Shown here one piece after another: positions 1-8,215 of a stretch of DNA of 64,000 nt. The stretch's first letter is position 1. The number at the start of each line of letters is the position of its first letter. The notes beneath the pieces are model-generated. The model did no database searches, had not been told where the DNA came from, and was given only the letters and a program-made list of their open reading frames with translations. The translations under genes were made by a program, and so were the position numbers. Origin of the DNA: RYN-230 sp963841695 (GTDB taxonomy: Bacteria > Actinomycetota > Actinomycetes > Streptosporangiales > Streptosporangiaceae); the NCBI GenBank assembly GCA_963841695.1, contig CAWJDQ010000004.1, positions 620,001 to 684,000 on the forward strand. Direction: 5' to 3'.

Positions 1-1
1 C

Positions 2-880
2 CGTTATTTCGTGGACGCGGACGGCGAGCTGCTGTTCGTGCCGCAGCAGGGCACCCTGGTGCTGCACACCGAGCTCGGCCCGCTGCAGCTCCGCCCGGGC
101 GAGATCGCCGTCCTTCCCCGGGGCATCCGGTTCCGGGTGGACCTGCCCGGCGGCCCGGCGCGGGGCTACCTGTGCGAGAACTACGGCGCCCCGTTCACCC
201 TGCCGGAGCGCGGCCCGGTCGGCGCCAACGGGCTGGCCAGCGAGCGGGACTTCCTGGCCCCCACGGCCGCCTACGAGGAAATCGCCGGCCCGGTGGAGGT
301 GGTGCAGAAGTTCGGCGGGCACCTGTGGGCGGCCGGCTACGACCACTCGCCGCTGGACGTCGTGGCCTGGCACGGCAGCTACGTGCCGGTCAAGTACGAC
401 ACCGCGAACTTCATGGTGCTGGGCACGGTCAGCTTCGACCATCCGGACCCGTCCATCTACACCGTGCTGACATCGCCGTCCGAGTCGCCGGGCCTGGCCA
501 ACGTGGACTTCGTCATCTTCCCGCCGCGCTGGCTGGTCGGCGAGGACACCTTCCGGCCGCCCTGGTTCCACCGGAACGTGATGTCGGAGTTCATGGGGCT
601 GGTCCGCGGCGCCTACGACGCCAAGGCCGAGGGGTTCCTGCCCGGCGGGGCCAGCCTGCACAACACGTTCACCTCGCACGGCCCGGACGCCGAGACGTTC
701 GCCCGGGCCAGCTCCGCCGACCTGGCCCCGCAGAAGATCGCGGACACCCTGGCCTTCATGTTCGAGAGCCGCTGGATGATCATCCCGACCCGGCAGGCCA
801 TGGAGGCGGCGCACCGCCAGCCGGACTATGACTCGGTGTGGGCCGGCCTGACCCCGTCCTTCGCCGGGCCCCGTGGGTGA
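2..880 (+). CDS. hmgA: Homogentisate 1,2-dioxygenase, 5'-truncated by window edge
   Basis: Non-heme iron enzyme that opens the homogentisate ring to maleylacetoacetate in tyrosine/phenylalanine catabolism. The open frame runs in from base 2, so only the C-terminal 292 residues are present (family about 380-445). The iron-binding region is clear: a His in the FRPPWFHRN segment, a Glu six residues on in MSEFMG, and a second His in TSHGPD, matching the His-Glu-His triad of the family. The HGSYVPVKYD segment is also typical. The stop overlaps the start of the downstream GntR gene by 8 bp and fahA follows, so the three form one operon. The real start lies outside the window. Confidence 0.95.
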   Translation, partial: RYFVDADGELLFVPQQGTLVLHTELGPLQLRPGEIAVLPRGIRFRVDLPGGPARGYLCENYGAPFTLPERGPVGANGLASERDFLAPTAAYEEIAGPVEVVQKFGGHLWAAGYDHSPLDVVAWHGSYVPVKYDTANFMVLGTVSFDHPDPSIYTVLTSPSESPGLANVDFVIFPPRWLVGEDTFRPPWFHRNVMSEFMGLVRGAYDAKAEGFLPGGASLHNTFTSHGPDAETFARASSADLAPQKIADTLAFMFESRWMIIPTRQAMEAAHRQPDYDSVWAGLTPSFAGPRG

Positions 881-1643
881 GACGGGGCCGCCGGCCCCGG
901 GTCACGCGCTGCTCGCGGCGGCACCCCCGCGGTTCACCGGCCTGCTGCCCTTGTGGTACCAGCTGGCCCAGAGCCTGCGCGCGGCCATCCTGGGGTTCGA
1001 CCGGGACGGCGCGCTCCGGCTGCCGACCGAGGCGCAGTTCGCCCGGCACTACGGGGTGAGCCTGGCCACGGTGCGCCAGGCCCTGGGTTCACTGGCCGCC
1101 GAGGGCCTGATCACCCGGCACCGGCGGCGCGGCACCTTCGTCAACGCCGGCGCGCTGCATACCCGGACGCTGCGCGTGCTGGGTTCCGCGGACGCGGTCA
1201 TGGCCCAGCAATCCAGCGACGAGATCCGGGTCCTCGGCCGGACCCGGGTGCCGCCCGGCCCGCTGCCCGCCCGGCTCGGCCCGGTGGCCGAGGCAGTGCT
1301 GATCCGCCGGCTGCGGCTGGACGACGGCGTCCCCGTCAGCTACGCCGAGAACTACCTGCGCCCGGAGCACGCGGCCCGGGTCAGCGACGCCGCACTGGCC
1401 CGGGACCCGGTGACCAGGATCCTCCGCGACGAGCTCTCGCTGCCGCTCACCAGGATCGACAACGAGGTGTCGGCCGCTGTCGCGCCCGCCGCCGTGGCCG
1501 CGCTGCTGCAGATCGATGCGCTGAGCCCGGTGCTGGTTTCCGAAAACGTGACCTACGCAGCCGGCCGCACCCCGGTGGATGTGGCCCGGATCCACTACCG
1601 TGGCGACCGCTTCACATTCGCGATCTCCCTGGACATTCCTTGA
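873..1643 (+). CDS. GntR-family (HutC/UTRA) regulator of homogentisate operon
   Basis: Transcription factor of 256 residues. An N-terminal winged helix-turn-helix (about residues 25-90; LPTEAQFARHYGVSLATVRQAL and a GTFV wing) is followed by a UTRA ligand-binding domain (about 105-250). It starts at GTG 873 inside the 3' end of hmgA and its stop overlaps the TTG start of fahA, so it is cotranscribed with both. The position argues for local control of the homogentisate pathway by a pathway metabolite (inference). Its operator would lie upstream of hmgA, outside the window. Homogentisate operons are more often controlled by IclR or MarR regulators, so a UTRA protein inside the operon is slightly unusual. 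Confidence 0.88.
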   Translation: MGETGPPAPGHALLAAAPPRFTGLLPLWYQLAQSLRAAILGFDRDGALRLPTEAQFARHYGVSLATVRQALGSLAAEGLITRHRRRGTFVNAGALHTRTLRVLGSADAVMAQQSSDEIRVLGRTRVPPGPLPARLGPVAEAVLIRRLRLDDGVPVSYAENYLRPEHAARVSDAALARDPVTRILRDELSLPLTRIDNEVSAAVAPAAVAALLQIDALSPVLVSENVTYAAGRTPVDVARIHYRGDRFTFAISLDIP

Positions 1644-2800
1644 CCTTGCTGACCTTCACTGAGCACGCCCTGCCGTACTGCGTGTTCTCCCGCGGCACGG
1701 ACGGCCCCCGGGTGGGGGCTGGCCTCGGCAGCTACCTGATCGACCTGCACCGGATGTTCGGCGACCCGATCTTCGCCGGGCCATCGCTCAACGCGTTCAT
1801 GAGCCGCGGCCCGCGGGCCTGGCAGCGCACCCGGGAACGGCTGCTCGCGTCCGTCCGCGGCGGCCAGATCAGCGAGCTGGTGCCGATCGCCGAAGCCACC
1901 CTGCACCTCCCGTTCGAGGTGGCCGACTTCGCCGACTTCTACTCCTCGCTCGAGCACGCGACCAACGCCGCGCGGGTCCTGCGGCCCGGCGATCCGCAGC
2001 TGCACCGCAACTGGCGGGAGATGCCGGTCGGCTACCACGGCCGGTCCGGCACGGTGGTGGTCAGCGGCACGCCCGTGCCGCGCCCGCGGGGCCAGCTCGC
2101 CCCCGGCCACGCGCGGCCCGAGCTGGCGCCGACCCGCCGGCTGGACTTCGAGGCGGAGATCGGCTTCGTGGTGGGCCTGGGATCGGCGCCCGGCCAGCCC
2201 GTGCCGGCCGGGGCGTTCGCCGAGCACGTGTTCGGCATGGTGCTGCTGATCGACTGGAGCGCGCGGGACATCCAGGCGTTCGAGTCCCGGCCGCTGGGCC
2301 CGTTCCTGGGCAAGTCCTTCGCGACCACGATCTCGCCGTGGGTCGTCCCGCTCGCCGCGCTGGAGCAGGCCCGGGTGCCGGCCCCGCCGCAGGACCCCGA
2401 GCCGCTCGGCTACCTGCGCGACGGCCAGTCCTGGGGCCTGGATATCGACCTGACGGTGAGCATCAACGGCCAGGTCGTCTCCAGGCCGCGGTTCGCCACC
2501 ATGTACTGGACCGGGGCCCAGCAGCTGGCCCACCTGACCGTGAACGGTGCCGCGCTGCGGACCGGCGACCTGTACGGCTCGGGCACCGTGTCCAGCTTCC
2601 GCCGGGACGAGATGGGCTCGCTGCTGGAGATGACGGCCGGCGGGCGGGACCCGATCACGCTGCCGGATGGCCAGGCCCGCGGCTATCTGGCCGACGGCGA
2701 CACGGTCACGCTGTCCGGGACAGCGCCCGGCCCGGACGGCTCCCGGATCGAGTTCGGCAGCGCGTCTGGGCAGGTCAGCCCGGCGGTGGGCGGACCCTGA
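1640..2800 (+). CDS. fahA: Fumarylacetoacetase
   Basis: Hydrolyses fumarylacetoacetate to fumarate and acetoacetate, the last step of tyrosine degradation. At 386 residues it has the two-domain form: an N-terminal SH3-like part (LPYCVFSRG) and the catalytic FAH fold. Family motifs seen are DFYSSLEHATN (metal-binding Asp/Glu), the catalytic-loop YHGR, FEAEIGFVVG, and DWSARDIQAFE followed by PLGPFLGKSF. No ATG lies near the expected N-terminus. TTG at 1640 overlaps the GntR stop, and TTG 1646 is an alternative. The 3' end overlaps the convergent SulP gene by 26 bp. A maleylacetoacetate isomerase is not seen and may lie upstream or be replaced by a glutathione/mycothiol-independent route. Confidence 0.93.
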   Translation: MTLLTFTEHALPYCVFSRGTDGPRVGAGLGSYLIDLHRMFGDPIFAGPSLNAFMSRGPRAWQRTRERLLASVRGGQISELVPIAEATLHLPFEVADFADFYSSLEHATNAARVLRPGDPQLHRNWREMPVGYHGRSGTVVVSGTPVPRPRGQLAPGHARPELAPTRRLDFEAEIGFVVGLGSAPGQPVPAGAFAEHVFGMVLLIDWSARDIQAFESRPLGPFLGKSFATTISPWVVPLAALEQARVPAPPQDPEPLGYLRDGQSWGLDIDLTVSINGQVVSRPRFATMYWTGAQQLAHLTVNGAALRTGDLYGSGTVSSFRRDEMGSLLEMTAGGRDPITLPDGQARGYLADGDTVTLSGTAPGPDGSRIEFGSASGQVSPAVGGP

Positions 2801-4472
2801 ACGCCTCCAGCGCCTCGCCCGGCGTGTCGTAGTAGGCGTCCGGGCCGGCGGTCCCGCTGATCCCGTAGCGCTCCAGCTGCTCGCGCACCGCGGGCATCAG
2901 GCTGGTCACCACGAACTGGGTGTGCCGGTGGTGCAGCCGGGCGATGGCGCTGCTGAGCGCCGAGGAGGCGGTGTAGTCCACGTCGCCGATGGCCGCGGCG
3001 TCGAGCACGAACCAGCGCAGCGGGCCGCCCTGGGCGCTGACCGCGATGAGGTCTTCCAGCAGCCGGGACGTGTTCGCGAAGTACAGGCTGGTGCCGAAGC
3101 GGTAGATGACCAGCCCCGGCTCGGTCCGGGCGCCCGGTGTCACCGGCATGGTCTGCCAGTGCCCGGCCGCCGACTTGACCAGCACACTGTTGCGCGGCCG
3201 GTAGCTGTGCCGCAGGTGGTCGATGATCGAGGCGATCACGGCCACCACGATGCCGTCCTGGATGCTCAGCCCCACCACGGCCGCCGCGGTGATCACGGCG
3301 ACCGCGAACTCGTCCCGGCGGACGCTCAGGATCCGCAGGATGCCGCGGACATCCACCAGCTCGGCGCCGATCAGGAAGACCACCGCGGCCAGCGCGGCGT
3401 TCGGCAGGTAGCTGAGCGGCCCGGTCGCCACCAGCAGCACCACGAGCGCCACCGCGGTCGTGGTGAGCATGGCCAGCTGGCTGCGGCCGCCCGCGTCGTC
3501 GACGATCTGGGTCTTGGTGGGACTCCCGTTCACCACGAACGTCCCGGTGAACGCGGCCGCCAGGTTGCCGGCCCCCAGCCCGATCAGGTCGGTGTCCGTG
3601 CTGAACGGCTCGGCGTACTTGGCCGCGTACGCGCGGGCCGTCGCGGCGCTCTGGGCCAGGATGACGATGAAGATCGAGGCCGAGGTGCCCAGCAGCGCCA
3701 GCGTGTCGTGCAGCCCGAGCGCGGGCAGCCCGAACGCGGGCAGCCCGCGGGGCACGTAGCCGAGCACGCTGACCCCGTGCCGGGCCAGGTCGGCGGCCCG
3801 GCTGACGATGATCGCGCCGGCCACCGCGATCAGCGCGCCGGGGATCCGGCGGGTGACCCGCCGGGCGGCCATCATCACCGCGACGACGCTGAGCGACACG
3901 GCGACGGTGAGGCCCTGGGCCTGCGGGAGCGCCTCGACGGTCTGCGCGAGCTTGATCACCGTGTGCGGGCTGGGCGCGCTGACCCCGAGCATGTCCGGCA
4001 GTTGCCCGATCGCGACCTGGATCCCGACCCCGGCCAGGAAGCCGAGGAGCACCGTGCGGGACAGGAAGCTGGCCAGGAAACCGAGCCGGGCCAGCCGGGC
4101 CACCAGCAGCAGGACGCCGGTGAGCAGGGCCGCCAGCCCGGCCAGCCGGATGTACTGCGCCGAGCCGGGGTCGGCCAGCCGGAGCAGGGCGGCGGCCAGG
4201 ATGGCCGCGGTCGCCGAGTCCGCCGCGACGACCAGGTGCCGCGAGGCCCCCAGCACCGCGAACAGGGCCATCGGGAGCAGCAGCGTGTACAGCCCGGTGA
4301 CCACCGGCATCCCGGCGATCCGGGCGTAGCCGAGCACCTCGGGGATGCCCAGCGCGGCCAGCGTGACCCCGGCGAGCAGGTCCCCGGGCACCTCGGCCCG
4401 CCGGATGGGCAGCAGCCCGAGCAGCATCGGCCACCTGAGCGGCCGCCGTGCCCACCCGGCCACCGATCTCAC
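2775..4472 (-). CDS. SulP-family anion transporter with STAS domain
   Basis: Membrane transporter of 565 residues, for sulfate, bicarbonate or dicarboxylate by family. The N-terminal signature PGDLLAGVTLAALGIPEVLGYA precedes about 10-12 hydrophobic helices (residues about 25-420). A C-terminal cytoplasmic STAS domain (about 450-560) contains the beta strand FVLDAAAIGDVDYTA. The central motif NGSPTKTQIVDDAGGRSQ is typical of actinobacterial SulP proteins. GTG 4472 is chosen because GGGGAGGGGGGACC lies just upstream. It converges on fahA with a 26-bp overlap. The substrate cannot be told from sequence, and no sulfate-assimilation gene or carbonic anhydrase is adjacent. Confidence 0.9.
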   Translation of the reverse strand: MRSVAGWARRPLRWPMLLGLLPIRRAEVPGDLLAGVTLAALGIPEVLGYARIAGMPVVTGLYTLLLPMALFAVLGASRHLVVAADSATAAILAAALLRLADPGSAQYIRLAGLAALLTGVLLLVARLARLGFLASFLSRTVLLGFLAGVGIQVAIGQLPDMLGVSAPSPHTVIKLAQTVEALPQAQGLTVAVSLSVVAVMMAARRVTRRIPGALIAVAGAIIVSRAADLARHGVSVLGYVPRGLPAFGLPALGLHDTLALLGTSASIFIVILAQSAATARAYAAKYAEPFSTDTDLIGLGAGNLAAAFTGTFVVNGSPTKTQIVDDAGGRSQLAMLTTTAVALVVLLVATGPLSYLPNAALAAVVFLIGAELVDVRGILRILSVRRDEFAVAVITAAAVVGLSIQDGIVVAVIASIIDHLRHSYRPRNSVLVKSAAGHWQTMPVTPGARTEPGLVIYRFGTSLYFANTSRLLEDLIAVSAQGGPLRWFVLDAAAIGDVDYTASSALSSAIARLHHRHTQFVVTSLMPAVREQLERYGISGTAGPDAYYDTPGEALEAFRVRPPPG

Positions 4473-4555
4473 CCGGTCCCCCCTCCCCGTCCCGCGTCCT
4501 GGATCCCGCCATCATGCCTCCCCGCCAGTGGGCGCGGCCCCGCACGGGCACTGCC

Positions 4556-4631
4556 CCCACATGTCACGCCCGCCGTGCGCGTAACCGGGGTGATTTGTCC
4601 GGTTCGGCGGACCGTCGGCGTGACATGTGGG
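4556..4631. repeat. 76-bp inverted-repeat element (MITE/REP-like or terminator)
   Basis: Fifteen-base perfect inverted repeats (4556-4570 CCCACATGTCACGCC and 4617-4631) bracket 46 bp. Inside are nested complementary blocks: CGCCG 4571-4575 with CGGCG 4605-4609, and AACCGG 4583-4588 with CCGGTT 4599-4604. The whole element can fold into one long hairpin. It lies 37 bp beyond the stop of the dehydrogenase gene and 84 bp before the start of sulP, both on the minus strand, so it could be that operon's terminator. No T-tract and no clear target duplication were seen. Confidence 0.6.
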
Positions 4632-4668
4632 CAGAAATGGCTGGCGGGGATCCGGGACCGCGGGGGGA

Positions 4669-7173
4669 TCACACGCCCCGGACACGGGTGCCGGAGGGGT
4701 CGAACGGCGGCCGCAGGGACACCGCGGCCGGGTGGACCTCGCCGCCCGCGTTGACCTGGTAGCGGCCGGTGCGGAGGAACTCGGGCGTGATCACGTCGCC
4801 GGCCGGGTGCCGGAGGTAGCCGAGGCCGACCGGCTGGCCGACTGCCTCGCCCCAGGCCGCCGAGGTCAGCTGGCCCACCGGCACCCCGTCGCGCAGCACG
4901 AGCTCACCGCCCCAGAGCATGGGCACGGGCCGGTCGCCGGCCCGCTGGCCCGCCGGGTCACCAGCGACGACCGAGACGAGCCGCCGCCGGACCCCCTCGG
5001 CCCGGGCCTGCTGCACCGCCTCGCGGCCGAGGAACGGGACGTCGCCGCGCAGCTTGCAGGCGAACAGCAGCCCCGCCTCCGCCGGGTTGTACTCCGGGGT
5101 CAGCTCGCGGCCGAAGGCCCGGTACCCCTTTTCCAGCCGCATCGACTCGATCGTGTAGTAGCCCGCCTGGACCAGCCCGAACTCCGGGCCCGCCCCGGTG
5201 AGCAGCTCGAACACGCCGGCCGTGCACTCGGCGGGCACGTACAGTTCCCAGCCCAGCTCGCCCACGTAGGTGATCCGGGTCGCGCGCAGCCGGAAGTAGC
5301 CCAGGTCGATCTCGCGGCTGGTGCCGAACGGGAACCCCTGATCACTGAGGTCCGCGGTGGACAGCGCGGCCAGCAGGTCCCGTGACCTCGGCCCCATGAC
5401 CCCGAGCACCCCGTACGCCGAGGTGACGTCAACCAGCCGCGCACCGGCGTCCCCGGGCATCCGCCGCCGGATGTGGTCCTGGTCCCGCTCGGTCGTGGCT
5501 GAGCTGCTGACCAGCAGGAACTCCTCCGCTGACAGCCGGGTCACGGTCAGGTCGGACTCGTAGCGGCCCCCCTCGTTGAGCATCCCGGTGTACACCGTCC
5601 GGCCCGGCGGCACGGCCACGTCCGCGGTGCACAGCCACTGGAGCGCCCGTTCGCTGTCCGGCCCGGTCAGCAGGTACTTGGAAAACGACGTCTGGTCGAA
5701 CAGGGCCACGTCCCGGCGGGCGGCCCGCTGCTCCGCGGCGGACCAGGGCAGCCAGCCCGGGACGTCCCACGAGTACTCGACGACGGGCGCCGCGCCGTGC
5801 GGGGCGAACACGTTGGGCCGCTCCCACCCCATCCGGCTGCCGAAGCACGCGCCGGCCGCCGCCGTCAGGTGATGCACGGGGGAGCGGCGCAGCGGCCGGG
5901 CCGTGGCCAGCTCCCGGTTCGGCCACGGCACCGCGTAGTGCAGGCCGAGCACTTCCGCGACCCGGTCGCGCAGGAACCGGGTGTTGCCGTGGAACGGCGC
6001 GAACCGGCGGATGTCGGCCGAGGTCAGGTCCAGGCCGGGGTCGCCGCTGAGGATCCACTCGGCGAGCGCCCGGCCGGCTCCGCCCGCGGACGCGATGCCG
6101 ACCGAGTTGAACCCCGCCCCGACGAAGAAGTTCCGCAGGCCGGGTGCCTCGCCGGCGATGAACTGGTTGTCCGGGGTGAAGCTCTCCGGGCCGTTGAAGA
6201 ACTTCTTGATGCCCGTCTCCAGCAGCGCCGGGATGCGCCGCTGGGCCTGCTCCATGAGCGGCGCGAAGTGCTCCCAGTCCTCGCCGAGCAGCTGGAACTC
6301 GAACGGGTAGGGGATCTCGTCCGGGGACACCCACGGCTTGGCGTCCGGCTCGAACCCGCCCACGACCAGGCCGCCCACCTCTTCCTTGAAGTAGGTAAAG
6401 CCGTCCGGGTCACGGAGCACCGGCAGGTCCCGGTGTATCCCGTCGATCTGGTCGGTCACCACGTAGAAGTGCTCGCAGGAGTGCAGCGGGACGGTCACCC
6501 CGCACCAGGCGGCCACCTGCTTGGCCCACTGCCCGGCGCAGTTGACCACGATCTCGGCCCCGATGTCGCCGTCGGCGGTGCGCACGCCGGTCACCATCTG
6601 GCCGCCCGGCCCGGCCGCGGTCGCGATCCCGGTCACCCGGGTCCGCTCCCGGATCGTGACGCCGCGGTTCCGGGCCCCCTTGGCCAGCGCGTAGGTCAGG
6701 TCGGCCGGGTTGGCCGTGCCGTCGTCCGGCAGCCAGATCGCCCCGGCCAGGTCGCCGGTCTCGATGACCGGGTACCGGTCCCCGGCCTGGCCCGGGGTGA
6801 GCATCTCGGCCTGCAGGCCGAAGGCCGCGGCGGCCGCGGCGGTCCGGCGGAGCTGGGTCAGCCGCCCCGGGGTGCGGGCCACGATCAGCCCGCCGCAGCG
6901 GCGGAACCCGGCGGTCAGCCCGGTCTCCTCCTCCAGCCGGGCGTACAGCTCCGTGGAGTACTGCACCAGCCGGGTGCCACTCTCGGTGGCCCGCAGCAGC
7001 CCGACCAGCCCGGCCGCGTGCCAGGTCGTCCCGCTGGACAGCTGGCCCTGCTCCAGCAGCAGCACGTCCGTGCAGCCCCGCTCAGCGAGGTGGTAGGCGA
7101 CGCTGGTGCCGATGACCCCGCCGCCAATAATGATCACCCGGGCCCGGTCAGGCAGCGGCGCCGTGCTACTCAT
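4669..7173 (-). CDS. FAD-dependent sarcosine/dimethylglycine dehydrogenase-type oxidoreductase (DAO-GcvT fusion)
   Basis: An 834-residue flavoprotein. The N-terminal DAO FAD-binding domain opens with VIIIGGGVIGTSVAYHLAERG, and His52 in GTTWHAAGL is the covalent-FAD position of the sarcosine/dimethylglycine dehydrogenase family. An FAO central linker follows (about 385-435), then aminomethyltransferase (GcvT) folate-binding domains (about 440-825; YVGELGWELYVP, GYYTIESMRLEKGYR). Such enzymes oxidatively demethylate N-methyl amines and pass the one-carbon unit to tetrahydrofolate. The start overlaps the stop of the upstream kinase-like gene by 8 bp, so they are cotranscribed. The exact substrate (sarcosine, dimethylglycine or another N-methyl amine) is not resolved; the kinase and permease context hints at a choline-related compound. 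Confidence 0.88.
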   Translation of the reverse strand: MSSTAPLPDRARVIIIGGGVIGTSVAYHLAERGCTDVLLLEQGQLSSGTTWHAAGLVGLLRATESGTRLVQYSTELYARLEEETGLTAGFRRCGGLIVARTPGRLTQLRRTAAAAAAFGLQAEMLTPGQAGDRYPVIETGDLAGAIWLPDDGTANPADLTYALAKGARNRGVTIRERTRVTGIATAAGPGGQMVTGVRTADGDIGAEIVVNCAGQWAKQVAAWCGVTVPLHSCEHFYVVTDQIDGIHRDLPVLRDPDGFTYFKEEVGGLVVGGFEPDAKPWVSPDEIPYPFEFQLLGEDWEHFAPLMEQAQRRIPALLETGIKKFFNGPESFTPDNQFIAGEAPGLRNFFVGAGFNSVGIASAGGAGRALAEWILSGDPGLDLTSADIRRFAPFHGNTRFLRDRVAEVLGLHYAVPWPNRELATARPLRRSPVHHLTAAAGACFGSRMGWERPNVFAPHGAAPVVEYSWDVPGWLPWSAAEQRAARRDVALFDQTSFSKYLLTGPDSERALQWLCTADVAVPPGRTVYTGMLNEGGRYESDLTVTRLSAEEFLLVSSSATTERDQDHIRRRMPGDAGARLVDVTSAYGVLGVMGPRSRDLLAALSTADLSDQGFPFGTSREIDLGYFRLRATRITYVGELGWELYVPAECTAGVFELLTGAGPEFGLVQAGYYTIESMRLEKGYRAFGRELTPEYNPAEAGLLFACKLRGDVPFLGREAVQQARAEGVRRRLVSVVAGDPAGQRAGDRPVPMLWGGELVLRDGVPVGQLTSAAWGEAVGQPVGLGYLRHPAGDVITPEFLRTGRYQVNAGGEVHPAAVSLRPPFDPSGTRVRGV

Positions 7174-8074
7174 CGCCGGCCGCCTCGTCCAGCAGGCGCC
7201 CCCAGGCCGGGCTGGTCAGCACGGCCGCCGCCGCCTCGAAGCGCTCCATGGCCCAGCCCCAGAAGTCAAACTCGATCGGGCTGCTGGCGTGCTGGATCGC
7301 CCCCCACAGCGTCCATCCGTACCTGCCTATCTGGCCCAGGATCTGGGCGCGCGCCACCTTATTCCGCAACGAACCGCCGTAGTACTCACGCACGAGGGCC
7401 GCGAGGGCGTCCGCGGACAGGCCGCCTTCGGCTGCGATGTTGCCGAGCTCGAAACAGGGATCGTTGTTGCCCGAGTACTCGTAATCGATGAGCCAGAGCT
7501 TCTGGCCGTCGTCGATGAAGTTCGCGGCGAGCAGGTCGTTGTTGCAGGGCACGGTGGCCAGCGGCCGGGCGGCGAGAGCCCGGCGGGCCGCGGTCACCTG
7601 CGGCATCAGCTCCGCGTACCCGGCCGGGACCGCGAACCCGTGCGCGGTGGCCACGTCCAGGTAGCGCTGCTGGACATCGAACATGTCGAAGTCACCGGCG
7701 AACCGCGGCCCCGCGTGCAGCCGCCGGCACGCCGCCGCCACCCTGGCGATAGTGACCGGGTCGGCGAGGTCCTCGTTGCGGAAAGTTTTTCCGTCGATGA
7801 AGCCGAGCACGAGCATGCCCTGCTCGGGGCGGTAGGCGACGACCGGCGCACCGACCCCCGCGGCGGCCGCGGCGACCGAGTTGCGGTACTCGTGGTCCCG
7901 GTTGATCGCGAGCAGGGTGCCCGGGGACCAGACCCGGGCCACGAACGTCCCCTCCGGGGTGCTCACCTTGAAGTTCCGGTTGGTGAGCCCGCCGGGCAGC
8001 GGCTGCACCGTGCGCGGGGTGGCGGCCAGGCAGGGCACCTGGTCCAGCAGGTTGGGGTCCGGCAGATCGTCCAT
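7166..8074 (-). CDS. Choline/ethanolamine-kinase-like phosphotransferase (APH fold)
   Basis: 302 residues, protein-kinase-like (APH/choline kinase) fold. Seen: the glycine-rich nucleotide loop GGLTNRNFKV, the catalytic loop NNDLLAANF (the choline-kinase form HNDLLxxN with the first His replaced by Asn) and the metal-binding IDYEYSG, followed by the DPCFELGN helix. The expected reaction is ATP-dependent phosphorylation of an amino alcohol. The ATG at 8074 is preferred over an upstream GTG-type extension because GCGGAG lies just before it. It is the first gene of the leftward operon with the FAD/GcvT dehydrogenase. The His-to-Asn change in the catalytic loop is worth noting, but the Asp and Asn that act in catalysis remain. 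Confidence 0.8.
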   Translation of the reverse strand: MDDLPDPNLLDQVPCLAATPRTVQPLPGGLTNRNFKVSTPEGTFVARVWSPGTLLAINRDHEYRNSVAAAAAGVGAPVVAYRPEQGMLVLGFIDGKTFRNEDLADPVTIARVAAACRRLHAGPRFAGDFDMFDVQQRYLDVATAHGFAVPAGYAELMPQVTAARRALAARPLATVPCNNDLLAANFIDDGQKLWLIDYEYSGNNDPCFELGNIAAEGGLSADALAALVREYYGGSLRNKVARAQILGQIGRYGWTLWGAIQHASSPIEFDFWGWAMERFEAAAAVLTSPAWGRLLDEAAGDE

Positions 8075-8107
8075 TGCTCCGCAGGGTAAAGGCCCGCGGC
8101 GCATAAG

Positions 8108-8115
8108 GTCTAGAC
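8108..8115. promoter_or_regulatory. GntR/HutC-type operator, left copy
   Basis: Palindrome GTCTAGAC in the context AAGGTCTAGACACAAT, matching the core of HutC-subfamily operators (TGGTCTAGACCA). It lies 34 bp before the kinase start. A second copy lies 52 bp to the right, close to five helical turns away, so both face the same side of the DNA. The likely ligand is the GntR-UTRA protein encoded at 9792-10574. Confidence 0.65.
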
Positions 8116-8159
8116 ACAATTACGGGATTGTCGCGGCTGTGCCTCGGTATGGCGATTGG

Positions 8160-8167
8160 GTCTAGAC
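8160..8167. promoter_or_regulatory. GntR/HutC-type operator, right copy
   Basis: Second GTCTAGAC palindrome (context TTGGGTCTAGACAGTAAC), 49 bp before the permease start. Together with the copy at 8108-8115 it occupies the divergent promoter region between the kinase-dehydrogenase and permease-GntR operons, so one regulator could control both directions. Confidence 0.65.
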
Positions 8168-8215
8168 AGTAACTTGGCCCGGAATTTACGCTACGCCTCA
8201 ACCAGGGAGGCGCCG

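Noticed and set aside
2667..4754. Long plus-strand frame opposite the SulP gene
   Set aside because: Its product is Arg/Gly/Gln/His-rich with no domain, a shadow of the GC-rich minus-strand gene, which has full transporter and STAS motifs.
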